From: Mesostigma viride
Lineage: Eukaryota > Streptophyta > Mesostigmatophyceae > Mesostigmatales > Mesostigmataceae
DNA length: 62,000 nt
Direction of reading: 5' to 3'
NCBI GenBank assembly: GCA_009746045.1
Contig: RPFO01000166.1
Span: 1-62,000, forward strand
The notes beneath the pieces are model-generated. The model saw only the letters and a list, made by a program, of their open reading frames with translations, was not told where the DNA came from and did not search any database. Below are positions 29,021 to 42,659 of the stretch, in pieces; within the stretch, counting starts at the first letter, position 1, and each line of letters starts with the position of its first letter. The position numbers were made by a program, and so were the translations under genes.

Positions 29021-30530
29021 TGCTGCATGACGGAAGCAAAATTCATGTGGCAGGTGGCAGGGTGTAGCCAACATTGGTGTAGTGTGCAAAGCAACACATT
29101 GGGGTAGGCTTGTGGTGAAAGCCCTTCATTCAGATTTCCGTGGCAACACACCAGGTCATGACATTCTGGCAAGCGGTAGTGACAGATTGATCGTGGCAGT
29201 GATGGATAGCAATGGTGAGCAATAGGTTGCCCTCTTTGATACTAATTGCATTTGCTGTTGTGCCAGGTGCCAGCTACATCAGCTGGCGATGCTGCCAAAT
29301 GTGGCCCCACGGTTTGTGGTGCTATAATAGAAAGGATGAAGAGGGGCAGGTACTATAGTGGCTGCAATCATGATCAAGGCTGAGATGGGCAAAGTCAATA
29401 TGGCAGATTGTGGCTGCAGTGGTGCATCATTGCAGGGCCTGGCATTCTCATTTATGGCAGATTCCATACTGAGTTATAGGGACACTGCCAGCATTAATTA
29501 CACCAACAGGCAAGAGTAATGGTGGTAGACGTTGCTGCTGGTGGGAGTCTACAATAACTGTCACATGGTTATATGCACACGATGCACCTGGTGGTCCCTC
29601 CGTGCTAACAACACCAATGTTGGTAATGCTACTAGCCTAAGGCAATTGTGGCAGTGCTAACAAAGGCGTATCATTGGTAGTTGTCTTGGCCGTGGTGGGG
29701 AGTGCCGCGGCAGTGGTGTGGCAGCAAGCACTTGTGGTGATTGTTATTGCGACGTTGTTGTGAGCTCGTAGCAGGTGTCTTGGTGATATTCATGCCTCTC
29801 ATGCAATGCTGTAAGCCCATAGTGCACTCTGTTGTGCTCGCATTAATCATAATAGGCGGCAACCATATAAAAGACAAAATAGCCCCCTTCCACGTATAGT
29901 ATTTAGCTCAGCCTGCTTCAACATATCTGAATAAACAAGGGAAATGAATCCTTTGTTTCCCATGGGAAACAAAGCATTAGGCATGAACAGCATACCAAAC
30001 TTCACATACCTGCCATGGGGTGCCCGCAGCTGGTTTCTTCTTGCCTCCCAGCCCCAGTTTACAACACGCCGCCAATCATCGATAAACATGGTGCATTATG
30101 ATCTGGCCAAGGAAAGAGGTTTATATACTTACCAACATTTCGATACTAAAGTGGAGTTCCAGCATACATATGCAGCGTGTTTTATATATATGTCCTGTTA
30201 AAGCTGGATAAACTGAAAATCAACACCTATGCTGAATGTTGACCAGAGGACACGTACCTTCTGCTTGTTGTCTTCAGGCTCAGCTTCATCCTACGCCATG
30301 ACTTTCACTTGGAATCGTGAACAGGCGCACATCACGCTGTTTGCGGAGGCTGGCCATGCATGGCTTACGTCTCCCTCTCGAGCCGTGATGCTTGACGAGG
30401 CGTCCGGCGTAACATGAACAAGGCGCTTTCACGAGGCTCGGGGAAAGAGTCAGGCAGAAAATCTGGATGGCTATCGGGGCTGCATGGCTTCACTTACCTA
30501 TGTACAGTCGGGATGCCAAAAAAGCAGGTT
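29021..30530. other. Flanking sequence of element A; possible minus-strand exon debris
   Basis: No convincing gene. On the minus strand, MFIDDWRRVVNWGWEARRNQ (from 30089) ends at a good splice donor (CATGGCAG/GTATGT, near 30012), and a second donor-like site (AGCAGAAG/GTACGT) lies near 30258. The frames between are broken, so any gene is decayed or misread. A 24-bp perfect palindrome lies at 29951-29974. Confidence 0.25.
29951..29974. repeat. Perfect 24-bp palindrome
   Basis: CTTTGTTTCCCA followed directly by its reverse complement TGGGAAACAAAG. No spacer. It could be a protein-binding site or a footprint of an excised element. Confidence 0.8.
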
Positions 30531-30531
30531 A

Positions 30532-30611
30532 AGATCACTCAGCTCCCAAGAAGTCGACCAGCATTTGATTGAATACAATAAGTGGAGCCCTGCCACAAAT
30601 GCAGCAGTTAA
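30532..30611. repeat. Direct repeat of element C RT end, copy 1
   Basis: About 79 bp repeated at 31310-31390 with small indels (AGATCACTCAGCTCCCAAGA at the start, ATGCAGCAGTTAAC at the end). About 700 bp lie between. It looks like a segmental duplication of the decayed 3' part of element C. Confidence 0.75.
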
Positions 30612-31312
30612 CAGTGGCCTTAAGGTTTCTCAATCCGCACGCGGAAGCAAGAAGCCTCCAGGGTGGGAGGGAGGGGAAAGAAACAATTGCGGATCATTGC
30701 CTGCCTAGCTTGCTTAAGGCATGGCCCGCCGACACACATTGAAGCTGACATCATCCTAAATTAATTAACACCGGCATGCGTCACACGCCGGCCTGAACAG
30801 TGCTGAAAACGCCACTACAAACAACGTGGCCACGCACCCCCAGGCTAGTGCGTTATAACCGTACAGGTAGTTGTACAATTAAGGTTCCCAAGACTGACAA
30901 ACATCAAACTCGCCCATTGACCCCTTCTTGGGCCGGTCCGAATCCACTATACAATAATTAATCACGCGACTCACTAAAGAACCCAAATCAGCCAAAGATT
31001 CGTTAAGCAACCAGCCGACCCTACTACAGGTCCCCACCTATAACCTCAGCTGGTGCAACCAAACACGAATCTTTGCAAGCAAGTCGTATAAAACCTACAA
31101 TTAATTTTCTCGGACCGCTAATTAATAGCCACCTACCCTTATAAACAACCGGGTCATCCAAGGAAAATTCGGGCGAGCAGGAAACCCTTTGTACAGATCG
31201 AATAGTCATCAGCCCATGTCGCAGACAGCCTTCCACATCCAGGCCAAGGCATGGCGGTCTTATCTTTCCCGCATGCGTTAATTAAACTATATTCAGAGAA
31301 AACCGATTAAGA

Positions 31313-32863
31313 TCACTCAGCTCCCAAGAAGACCAGCATTTGATTGAATACAATATAAAGTGGAGCCCTGCCACAAATGCAGCAGTTAACCGTAGGGGCA
31401 TTCTCCTCAGTTACTCTCTTGGGCAACTGAGTTATCAGCTTTTCTTTATACCCCTTCGCCGATTGCAGCTTAAGATGCCATCCTTTGTCATCTTGGAAAA
31501 GGGTACAGCCAATGCCACAGTAAGGTACCTGGCTGTTTTTAGTAAACCATGCTCTGGTACCAATAGGGGACTTGTCATTGAGCCTTTTATAGGTCTCATT
31601 CAACCATCCCTTGGGACCAATGCGTTGCATGTCATCCCCATGTAAGGTAGCCCAGGTGGGTTGTCCCTTGGATTGCCCTACAAAGAGACAATAAGCAAGA
31701 TGCGATTTCTTGCATCTGACATCTCTCTTGGATGGCAGGAGCAATGGTTTCATACCAAATGACTGGACTGCTGACCAGTCCTTCCCAGCCCACTTTAGGC
31801 TGCATGTAGGGATGACCTACTTCAGCTAACCAGCATGCTGGGGTCTTGACACAACAGGGTCTTTGAGATTGCCAAGTGGCTCTGGCCACCTGAGGATCAC
31901 CATGCAAAAAGGCCCTGGTGAAGTCATCAACTTCTGCTCCATAATCCAAGCCATAATCCAAAGCACCAAGGTACAGACTAAGAATAAGCTTGAGAACAGG
32001 ATGTGACAGGCCAGGAGTATACAGCAGCCTCCTCCTTATCAAAGTCTGTATAGTACCATGGAACTGGGTTGCGACTGGACGTGCGTTTGGTATAGGAAGC
32101 TCATTAAGCTTGCTCTTCATCTTGCATACAAAACGCAGCTGAAGCATTTGAGCATTGGGTGGAGGTTCTGAAATGCCTTTAAAAACATCCAGTGTTTGCC
32201 ACTCCTGGAGCGCACACGCCAATGCTACTCGCCAGGCCTCAAGGCCAGCGAAAGTGTGACAATCCAGGTCTACATCATCAAAGGACATGGGGCTATGAGC
32301 AGCAAATGACCTTTTTGTGAGACCAAGAGAAGTCACACTGAGCTGGGCAGGTTCTACCAGCTCAGAAGCTGGGGGCATATCCCTTCCCCATTCTGCTCCT
32401 TTTATTACTGAACCGACACAGGCGGTCTTCCAATGTGCCTTCTGGAATATTTCAAGAGGCAAGGAACATCTGAATGATTCCAGAGGAATCGGGTCACAAT
32501 GGGTTTTTAGGAGACTCTTTGTGTTATTGGGGCCATCAATAATGGTAACACCGGGAGTCACCAAGAATGGCTGGCCAATGAGAGTGGGCCCCTTGTAGCC
32601 ATCAACAACACAAAGTGTCAAAGACTCACCCGGGCAAGAATGGGATAATAGTGATATTCCCAAGAACTTGATGATTAGTGTTACCCGCAAAGTCTTGGAC
32701 ATTAGTCCATGGACTGGGTTCAAGGGAATACTTATCCAGCAAAGCATTAAAGGGCGAGGTGACAGAGACCTCTGCTTTGGTATCCACATCAAAGCCATCA
32801 AGGTCCATGCCCTTCTCTAGAAGAGAAGTTATTTTGGCAATCTTTAGTGAAGGCTTGAGCTTC
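31313..32863 (-). pseudogene. Element C protease-like domain and RT, frameshifted
   Basis: Starts with DGFDVDTKAEVSVTSPF (32808-32626 frame), a DTxA active-site relic with Lys at the Gly position, then GYKGPTLIGQPFLVTPG, the equivalent of ILGQNFL. The 389-aa frame (31632-32801) continues through LQLRFVCKMKSKLNELPIPN, YGAEVDDFTRAFLHGDPQVA (RT catalytic Asp) and WEGLVSSPVIWYE. A frameshift leads to ATLHGDDMQRIG (31313-31753), the same HGDD box as in A and B, and CGIGCTLFQDDKGWHLKLQS. The RT ends near 31390 in the repeated segment. Confidence 0.7.
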
Positions 32864-33152
32864 TTAATTTACAATATCCCGAAGCTCTTGAGGATTGCCT
32901 CTCTTGCCGAGCTGAGTGTTCAACCTGGACAACCCCTCCTCAGCCTGTCTTCCTTGGGCTGGTATTTTCCCATCAGTCTCCAAGGGCAATGGCTTATTAC
33001 CAGGGTAATTGAATCCAAGCTTTGGCTGTTCAGACTGAAATATGTTGTCCACCTGCCCAGGGGTCTCAAGCCCATGTTCCAACGGCCGGAGCTTCCGGTG
33101 CTGATGATCAGACACCCTATTATCCAACAAGTCAGCTTCAAATATATCATCC

Positions 33153-34005
33153 AGAAAACCTACGCGGGTATTCTGCACACGGCTGATTGGATCGCTCTTT
33201 TCGCGGACCTCAACGCCCAGGGACGTGCGTGGCTGTTCTCGCTTTCCTTGCGGAGTGTGGGCTCGGCGTACCTTCGTGCTCTTCCCATGGCCCCCCCATT
33301 CGCCTTGGCTCCCAGCCACTACTCGGTGGCGCTCCGGCACCAGCTATTTGCCCCGCAGCCTCTTGTTCCGGCCGGGCGGCCTTGTGGTAGCTGTGGGCAG
33401 CCGCTGGATCCCACGGGGACTCACTACCTTGCCTGCATGGGGGCCAACAGAATCAGAATTGGTATTTGTATTTGCACACTGTCCTCCTGACGGTGGTGCT
33501 CGCCATGATTCGGTCGGTTTTCCCCCACGCGAACATCCGGTCCGAGGATGCGGATGGCGCTGCCTTCTATTCCCCCAACCACCGGCCTGACATCGTGGTG
33601 CTGGACTTTGAGGGGGGTGGCCGGCATCTGCTTATTGACGTTTCGGTGGCGCGGCCCTTGGCTCTTAGCCACGTGGCTGGGGCCTCCCTCACGGCAGGTT
33701 ACACGGCGGACCGGGCGGAGCGGGCCGGCAAGCTCCTGGCCTACGGCGACGTCGGGCACCATCGTGTGGTGCCCTTTGTCCTGGAGGAGTTTGGGGCCAT
33801 GGGGCCCCTGACCTCCGCCTTCTTCAAGGAGTGTTGCCGGCTCCGGGAGGACCGGCTGGACCTGGAGGGCCAGCGGGCCCCATGGTCGGCGCGGACCTGG
33901 ACGTCATATTGGCGTCAGCGCTTGTCGGTGGCGCTGACTCGGGCCATGGCTGACATCATGCTCCGCCGTACGCGGGCTGATTTTGCGGTGCAGCAGGGCT
34001 ATTAG
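33153..34005 (+). pseudogene. LINE ORF2 C-terminus: zinc knuckle and restriction-like endonuclease
   Basis: Frame 1 carries KTYAGILHTADWIALFADLN and CGSCGQPLDPTGTHYLAC. A frameshift near 33450 leads to the frame 33466-34005, intact to its stop: NHRPDIVVLDFEGGGRHLLI followed by Asp and VSVARP (P-D-x15-D), then a basic/helical C-terminus ending RRTRADFAVQQGY. In RLE LINEs this domain makes the target nick. This copy is open where copy 1 is frameshifted, so the two together define the C-terminal 180 residues. RT is absent by truncation. Confidence 0.75.
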
Positions 34006-34078
34006 GTTCCTCCCGTTAGGCGTTTCCATTGGTCTTATCGTAGTATAGAGCTTTGACATTAATTAATTAATTAAACTC

Positions 34079-34115
34079 GTGCTCCCGTTGGGGAGTCACG
34101 GAGCACCGAAGTGCT
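34079..34115 (-). promoter_or_regulatory. Two 3'-terminal hairpins of the ORF1-only retroposon
   Basis: Read on the minus strand: AGCAC-TTCG-GTGCT (34102-34115), a UUCG tetraloop stem, then GTGACTCCC-CAAC-GGGAGCAC (34079-34099), an 8-bp stem with one bulge. They lie just before the TTAATTAATTAA tail, the place where LINE reverse transcriptases bind RNA in stringent-type elements. Confidence 0.6.
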
Positions 34116-34474
34116 TTTAATCCCTGTGTGTGCACTACAGGAGAAAGGGCAGGGACCCCCAGTCTCCTTCATGCCAAAGGCATGCCACAGCTGCAATCGG
34201 GCGCGGCTAGCTAAAAGGACAGGCTAACGATCCGGCAAACTGTGGGTGCAATAAGACCCATGTGAGCATATCATAGCAAGGAGCGTGGGCAAGTAATCTG
34301 AACATAGCCAGGGCGTAGCATGGCTGTACTAGGACTAGGCTAAGGCTATGGCTGGTTGTGTACCGTGCGTTGGCGGCACGTGACTAGGTGTGTTGGCACA
34401 GCTAGGCAACATTCTAGGCATGGCTGCCTTAGCGGCAGTGACGCCAATGGTTACAAGCTAGGGCTATTGCTATT

Positions 34475-35836
34475 CTAGCCCGCTAGGGGCGTCCACATCT
34501 TGTGGTTGATCATCAGGTCCCCGCCCCTCCAGTACACCTTGGGCTTCTGGGGGTCCTGCTTATGGCGGAGGTATTCCGGCCACAGGTCGCGTCGCTGCTG
34601 TTGCTGAGCGGGGGTGAGGTCGTCATCCAGCGTCCAGGTGAGGTCGTGCAACCGCTTGCGACGAGAGAGGAACCGCTGCTTATCCTCAGGGGAGGGGAAG
34701 GTGAGTAGGACTGGTGGGGGGGCCGCCTTGTCCCGTGAGTGGGGAAGGCGGTGGCACCCACGCAGTTCTACCTCACCTACCAGGCCCATGAGGGTAAGAA
34801 GCTGGTTCTTGAGCTCGTCAGCAAGAGAGGTTGACGTCTCACCTGGCTTCTGGGGGAAGCGACGTAGCACCACTCGGCACTCACGGCGAGCGCGGTCGGT
34901 GACCTCCCGTTGCTGGGCCTGGCGGTGGTCCTCCAGCTCCTGGAGCTTTGTGGCGATGGCGTCGGTGGTGGAGGCGGTCGCTGACCGCAGCAGGTCCGCG
35001 TAGGAGAGCGGCGGGAGGTCGCCAGCATCCTGCCGGGGTGGCTGGGATGCAATGGTGGCCGTCTGCTCCGCTATCTTGGGGACCTGTGTGGCCAGGGCCT
35101 CGGTGTGGGCGGTGATGGCCTCAAGCTTCTTCAGGAGCACGCCACACTTGCCCTCCACCTGGTTAAGGCGAGAGACAAGTGCAGCATGCGTTTCCGAAGC
35201 CTGCGCCGTGGTGTGTAGCGCCGTGAACTGGGGTTGTAGCTTGTGGACGACCTTGGTTTCCACGTTGGAGACCCGGGCCTCGACCTTGTTGAGCGTGGTG
35301 TTCAGCGATGTCAGCTGCTCGGCCAGCGGCCAGGTCACGTGCTCCTCCAGCACTGCGCGGATGTCATCCTTGCCGAGGGAGGAAGCCGATGGGGCTGCCG
35401 GCTGTGCGGGGGCTGGGGTGCGGAGCGTTCTGGTGATGTCGCCGAGGCGGATCTGGAATTGGCTGGTCAAGATAATCAGGCGTTGTTGTACTTCGTTCAA
35501 AGCATAGAGCCAGGACATGTCTCCATTGTAGTCGATAGCCGCCCCCTTCCTGGGCACGAAGAGCTTCCGCTCCTGTTCGAGGAACTGGAGAACCTCAATG
35601 CATTCCGGCGGCGACAACTCTTGCCACACGGTGAGGGAGAAGTCTCGGTCGCCGGGGAGGAACTGGCTCCATTTGCGATCGTGGCAGGGTTTCTTGGGCT
35701 CAGGCGAGGCGCTTGGCGAGGGTTTGGCGGGTAAGCCTGTCGGCTGAACAATGGCGAGGGCGAGAGGGTTGGGCTGGGCGCTGGGAAGCTGTGCCAGCTC
35801 CTTTTCCAGCCCTCGTTTTGCTTTGGTAGTCGTCAT
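34475..35836 (-). CDS. LINE-type ORF1 protein: coiled coil plus RRM-like domain
   Basis: Intact 453-aa ORF on the minus strand. N-terminal 60 residues are Pro/Ser/Lys-rich. Residues about 70-140 hold FLPGDRDFSLTVWQELSPPE and a segment with many aromatic and charged residues. About 150-320 look like a long coiled coil (LAEQLTSLNTTLNKVEARVS). About 318-390 fit an RRM-like domain of L1 ORF1 type: CRVVLRRFPQK at the first strand, VELRGCHRLPHSR and VLLTFPSPEDKQRFLSRRK at the last, then a C-terminal domain (KVYWRGGDLMINHKMWTPL). L1 ORF1p trimerises and binds element RNA as a chaperone. Only ORF of its element. Confidence 0.65.
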   Translation of the reverse strand: MTTTKAKRGLEKELAQLPSAQPNPLALAIVQPTGLPAKPSPSASPEPKKPCHDRKWSQFLPGDRDFSLTVWQELSPPECIEVLQFLEQERKLFVPRKGAAIDYNGDMSWLYALNEVQQRLIILTSQFQIRLGDITRTLRTPAPAQPAAPSASSLGKDDIRAVLEEHVTWPLAEQLTSLNTTLNKVEARVSNVETKVVHKLQPQFTALHTTAQASETHAALVSRLNQVEGKCGVLLKKLEAITAHTEALATQVPKIAEQTATIASQPPRQDAGDLPPLSYADLLRSATASTTDAIATKLQELEDHRQAQQREVTDRARRECRVVLRRFPQKPGETSTSLADELKNQLLTLMGLVGEVELRGCHRLPHSRDKAAPPPVLLTFPSPEDKQRFLSRRKRLHDLTWTLDDDLTPAQQQQRRDLWPEYLRHKQDPQKPKVYWRGGDLMINHKMWTPLAG

Positions 35837-36123
35837 AGCTGGTCACGTGCGGAACTTTGTCTATACTGCGTGGCAGCCGTAACCGTTTATACTGGCAAGT
35901 GCGTCTTAGAAAGGCGCATCGAATGCAAGTGGTCTGACCGAATTTGGGGCTCAGCAGACGCAAAAGATCTGAGCTCCGCCGTCAGCCATACCGCCGTCAG
36001 CCATTTTTCGTTCACACCAGCTTTGACATGGCTCTGTATATAGGTTTATAGCTGGGCGTTTGCTTTGGTTTGAGTGATTTCACTCTGCTGTAAGTAATTA
36101 TTATATTTTTAATATATCATCCT

Positions 36124-37261
36124 GTGATATCCCAGTCAATGTCTTAGGCTGAGCTTGCTGAGTAGTAGGCTCCAGTTGATGGGAGGCCGCCCTTTCTGGT
36201 AGTTGGAGTCCAGCCTGTTCACTGGCCAAAGGTAGACAGGAAAGATTGGGCTCAGATCCAGATGCCTCTTCAGGGGCCATATTCACCAGGGGATTTTCTT
36301 CATTAAATTGAACGTTCATTGGATCTCTCTTCAATCTATTCCAAGCCAGATGATAAGTGGTACCATTCCAGACCACATCAGCAGTTTTCATCTCCGGGTC
36401 AACTGAGGTTATGGTCCCTGGACCCTGCCAATAACCGCGTTTACCAGGAGCATTTTCTTTGTGGAAGATCACATGGTCTCCCACCTTAAATTTTAATGAT
36501 TCTCCTCTCTGTTTATCCTTTTCACAGAGATGAGCATACTGTGCCCACCTCTGCTTACTCCATGCCTGCATTATGTCATCAGGGTAGAGGCCACCTGCTA
36601 GTCCACGAAGTGAGACCAGCCATGGAACACCACGCACTTTGAAAGTATGAAGACGGTTGTTCATGGTGTTTTCCACTTTTGCAGCACCCAAACACCTGAC
36701 AGCAAAAGTTGGTTTAAACATCTCAGGATAATCCCCAGACATTACCAACTTCTTAAGCTCCTGTATATATCTGTCAACCTTGCCTTGGGCTTGGTGATCT
36801 TCACGACCCACAATCCTTAGGAAACTGCAGATCAGAGTACGTATTTGGTCAGGCAGTTAAACTGCAAGTCCATCTGCAGCTTGTGAATAACTGCAAACTT
36901 CTGCAGAATAACAAGAACTGCGGCATGGAGAGTATTCTCATCCACTGCTGCCATAGGTTCAATTCCAATGTAGCCTGACCATTCATCCACAGCCACCAAG
37001 TAAGGCAATTGCCTGTAATTGGTGAAGTAGAGGATATCAGCTTGTAGATTACCCCTATGTACCATCTGCAGGATGCTTTGCATGACGTTTGGAAGGCTTG
37101 TTAGCACACAATTGGCACACACAGTGTTCTCTGACATCTTGATAAGCCTGCCAGAGAGCCTTGTTATTAATGGCTTGTACAAGCCTAATGGCATTGTTTC
37201 CATGCATGGCCACATGCATCATGCAAACTCTTAGCCAAAATCCTAAGATTAATACGATCAT
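36124..37261 (-). pseudogene. Element C integrase, frameshifted
   Basis: Frames 37055-37261, 36832-37215 and 36101-36811 together form an integrase. Zinc-binding remnant: HVAMHGNN and CVCQLCANKPSKRH. Core: QADILYFTNYRQLPYLVAVD (first Asp), KLQMDLQFN (second Asp), and QGKVDRYIQELKK, where the usual Glu of VER is Asp. C-terminal domain: FKVGDHVIFHKENAPGKRGY and TADVVWNGTTYHLAWNRLKR. The replaced catalytic Glu and the frameshift near 36830 mean it is inactive. Confidence 0.7.
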
Positions 37262-37689
37262 TAGTAATTAGGTGATGGCTCTTCAGGACATGGACGGGCA
37301 TCCACGTTCCTGGCAGAGCAAGAGTCCAAGTTTTTATTATCAATATAACAAGGATGATTGCTCTGAGGAGCTTGACTGTTAACAATATAAATGGGTGCTG
37401 GGCTACAAGCAGGAGCTGCACCACATGTATTGTTCACAGATATGTTGCTCACTTGGGCAACACTGTGTGGCATCTGTCTACAAACAGGAGCAGATCCACA
37501 TGTATTATTTACAGAAAGAGTTCCCTCTGGGGTACTCTTTTTAATCCAGGCATGGATAGGAATGCCACAAACAGGGGCACTTTTACTGCTGCTCACTGGG
37601 GCAGCTATACGGTCAGTAGGAGTTACTGCTGGAGCCCCTACCACCTGGCAGGCCTCTTCTGCCATGAAACCAATCTCATCAACGTCCAT
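37261..37689 (-). pseudogene. Element C gag-pol linker ORF
   Basis: A 142-aa open frame between the gag knuckles and the integrase. It contains a repeated motif SVNNTCGSAPVC / SVNNTCGAAPAC and no recognisable domain. It lies where Ty1/copia elements carry their protease, but no D(T/S)G motif is present. Confidence 0.5.
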
Positions 37690-37727
37690 AAGGACGCTGT
37701 AGGGGTTATATAAACAGAGAGGATCAT

Positions 37728-38965
37728 CTAGTTTTTCTGCTGCTGCTTCCTCTTGCGGCCATGAGAGTTATTGCCACCCCGCGGCTGAGAAGCATCACCA
37801 CCACGCGGCTGGGAAGCGTCACCACCACGCGGCTGAGAAGCGTCACCATTACGAAGGGCACCGCTCTTGACGGCTTGGGAGATCTGCTGCAGCAGCTTGA
37901 GGACTTCCATCTGGGTATCCTTAGGTCCAGCGCCGGCCTTACTCCTGCAGGCAGACGCAACATGACCAGGATTGCCACAAGACTTGCACTTGCGAAAGTA
38001 GCAATCCTTAGCCAGATGGTTAGTCTTGTTACAAAAAGTGCAAGGAGGGAAGGACTCAGAATTAGCGACAACCTTACCCTTCCATGTGCGGCGTGTGTGC
38101 CCGGGCTGCCCGCAGTTGTAGCAGAAGATTTCCCTTATTCACCATGGCGACACGAGGCACCTCCGCGGCACCTCCTTCTCTGGAAACACGGGTTTGATTC
38201 GTCAAGAGCTCCTTGAGGTGAGCTCTGCATCGATGAGTGTCGCTCAGGTAACCGCGGCAGTTGGCGACTAAATTCCGCTTCTCGGACTCGGATAAAGCAC
38301 AGTTCTGGATCCATCGGAGATTTACCGCCTCGTCAGGCCACCGGAGCCCCTGCTTCGATCTCCAGCGTGTCGTAGTAAGAGTTGAGGTGCTCAATGATGG
38401 TCTGCCCGGGCTTTGGCTTTGCATCTACAAATTCCTCGATCTCGTCGCAGGTTTTGGTAGTGATAGATCGGAGAAAAGTCTCCCTCGCTCGGCGCAGAAA
38501 CTCAAACGGCGACCACCGCAGACGTTGTGCTCTATCCAGCAGCGAAATCCACTCTGGGTGGTTTTTCTCGCTGTCTCCCAGCGGAGTTCCGCGAAGAAAC
38601 TCCAGCCAGTCCGGAATGATGTCTCGGTTGCCCGCGAGCCTGCGGAAAAACGGCCCAAGCGAAGCTACAAAACGATCCCGGTCTGCTTGAATAGCACCAG
38701 GTACCAGCGGGGCTGGAACCCACTTCTTGATCGCCGACAGCAACTTCGCCTCCTCAAGCAAGGTCTCCCGCCGAAGCACCTTATCACGCTTACGCTGGCT
38801 GTCACTACTAGTACTTCCCTGTCCGCTGCCCTCTTCCCGGGGCTGGTCGGACATATCTGTATTGTCATCCCTGTGCTCGCCTGGGCCAGGGTCGACAGAA
38901 ATCTAAGCTGGTCCGTGCTCACCAGGGCCAGACCGCGGCTCTGAAAGATCGTCGTCCGAAGACAT
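37728..38965 (-). pseudogene. Element C gag with two or three CCHC knuckles, frameshifted
   Basis: Minus-strand frames start at MSSDDDLSEPRSGPGEHG near 38965 (stop soon after) and MSDQPREEGSGQGSTSS (38854). The capsid-like part reads LLSAIKKWVPAPLVPGAI, SLLDRAQRLRWSPFEFLRR and DAKPKPGQTIIEHLNSYY. After a frameshift near 38330 and another near 38140 come CYNCGQPGHTRRTW (knuckle with the last Cys changed), CTFCNKTNHLAKDC and CKSCGNPGHVASAC. The end has three copies of GDASQPRG from a 24-bp coding minisatellite (37780-37850). Confidence 0.65.
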
Positions 38966-39019
38966 CGAAATGAATACAAGTTGCAAATAAATGGAATGCG
39001 ATGTAAATCAGAAAGCATG

Positions 39020-42657
<3,638 letters not shown>

Positions 42658-42659
42658 AA

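Larger units (their letters stand above)
34059..36021 (-). mobile_element. ORF1-only retroposon (HAL1-like) inserted in LINE 3' UTR
   Basis: Flanked by an 11-bp target duplication AGCTTTGACAT (34048-34058 and 36022-36032). On the minus strand it has a short 5' UTR with a repeated GGCTGACGGCGG, one intact ORF1 (34475-35836), a 3' UTR of about 410 bp, two terminal hairpins and a TTAA-type tail. There is no RT or endonuclease. Its 3' UTR differs from that of the LINE it landed in. It is either a non-autonomous element mobilised in trans or an internally deleted LINE. Confidence 0.75.
33153..36110 (+). mobile_element. RLE-type LINE copy 2, 5'-truncated and interrupted
   Basis: Plus-strand LINE inserted in element C with a 12-bp target duplication AATATATCATCC (33141-33152 and 36111-36122). 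LINE sequence covers 33153-34058 and the end of its 3' UTR at 36022-36110; a second retroposon (34059-36021) sits within the 3' UTR. The 3' UTR matches copy 1 in reverse at 26250-26370. Confidence 0.88.
31310..38965 (-). mobile_element. Copia-like retrotransposon C, decayed, with nested LINE insertion
   Basis: Minus-strand relative of elements A and B. In minus-strand order: gag (38965-37730), linker, integrase (37261-36124), a LINE insertion (33153-36110), integrase tail, protease-like domain and RT (33140-31313). The element C reading joins across the LINE: ISQDDI on one side and FEADLLDN on the other. No LTRs were identified; RNase H is missing or unrecognisable. The order gag-IN-PR-RT is the same as in A and B. 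Confidence 0.75.
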
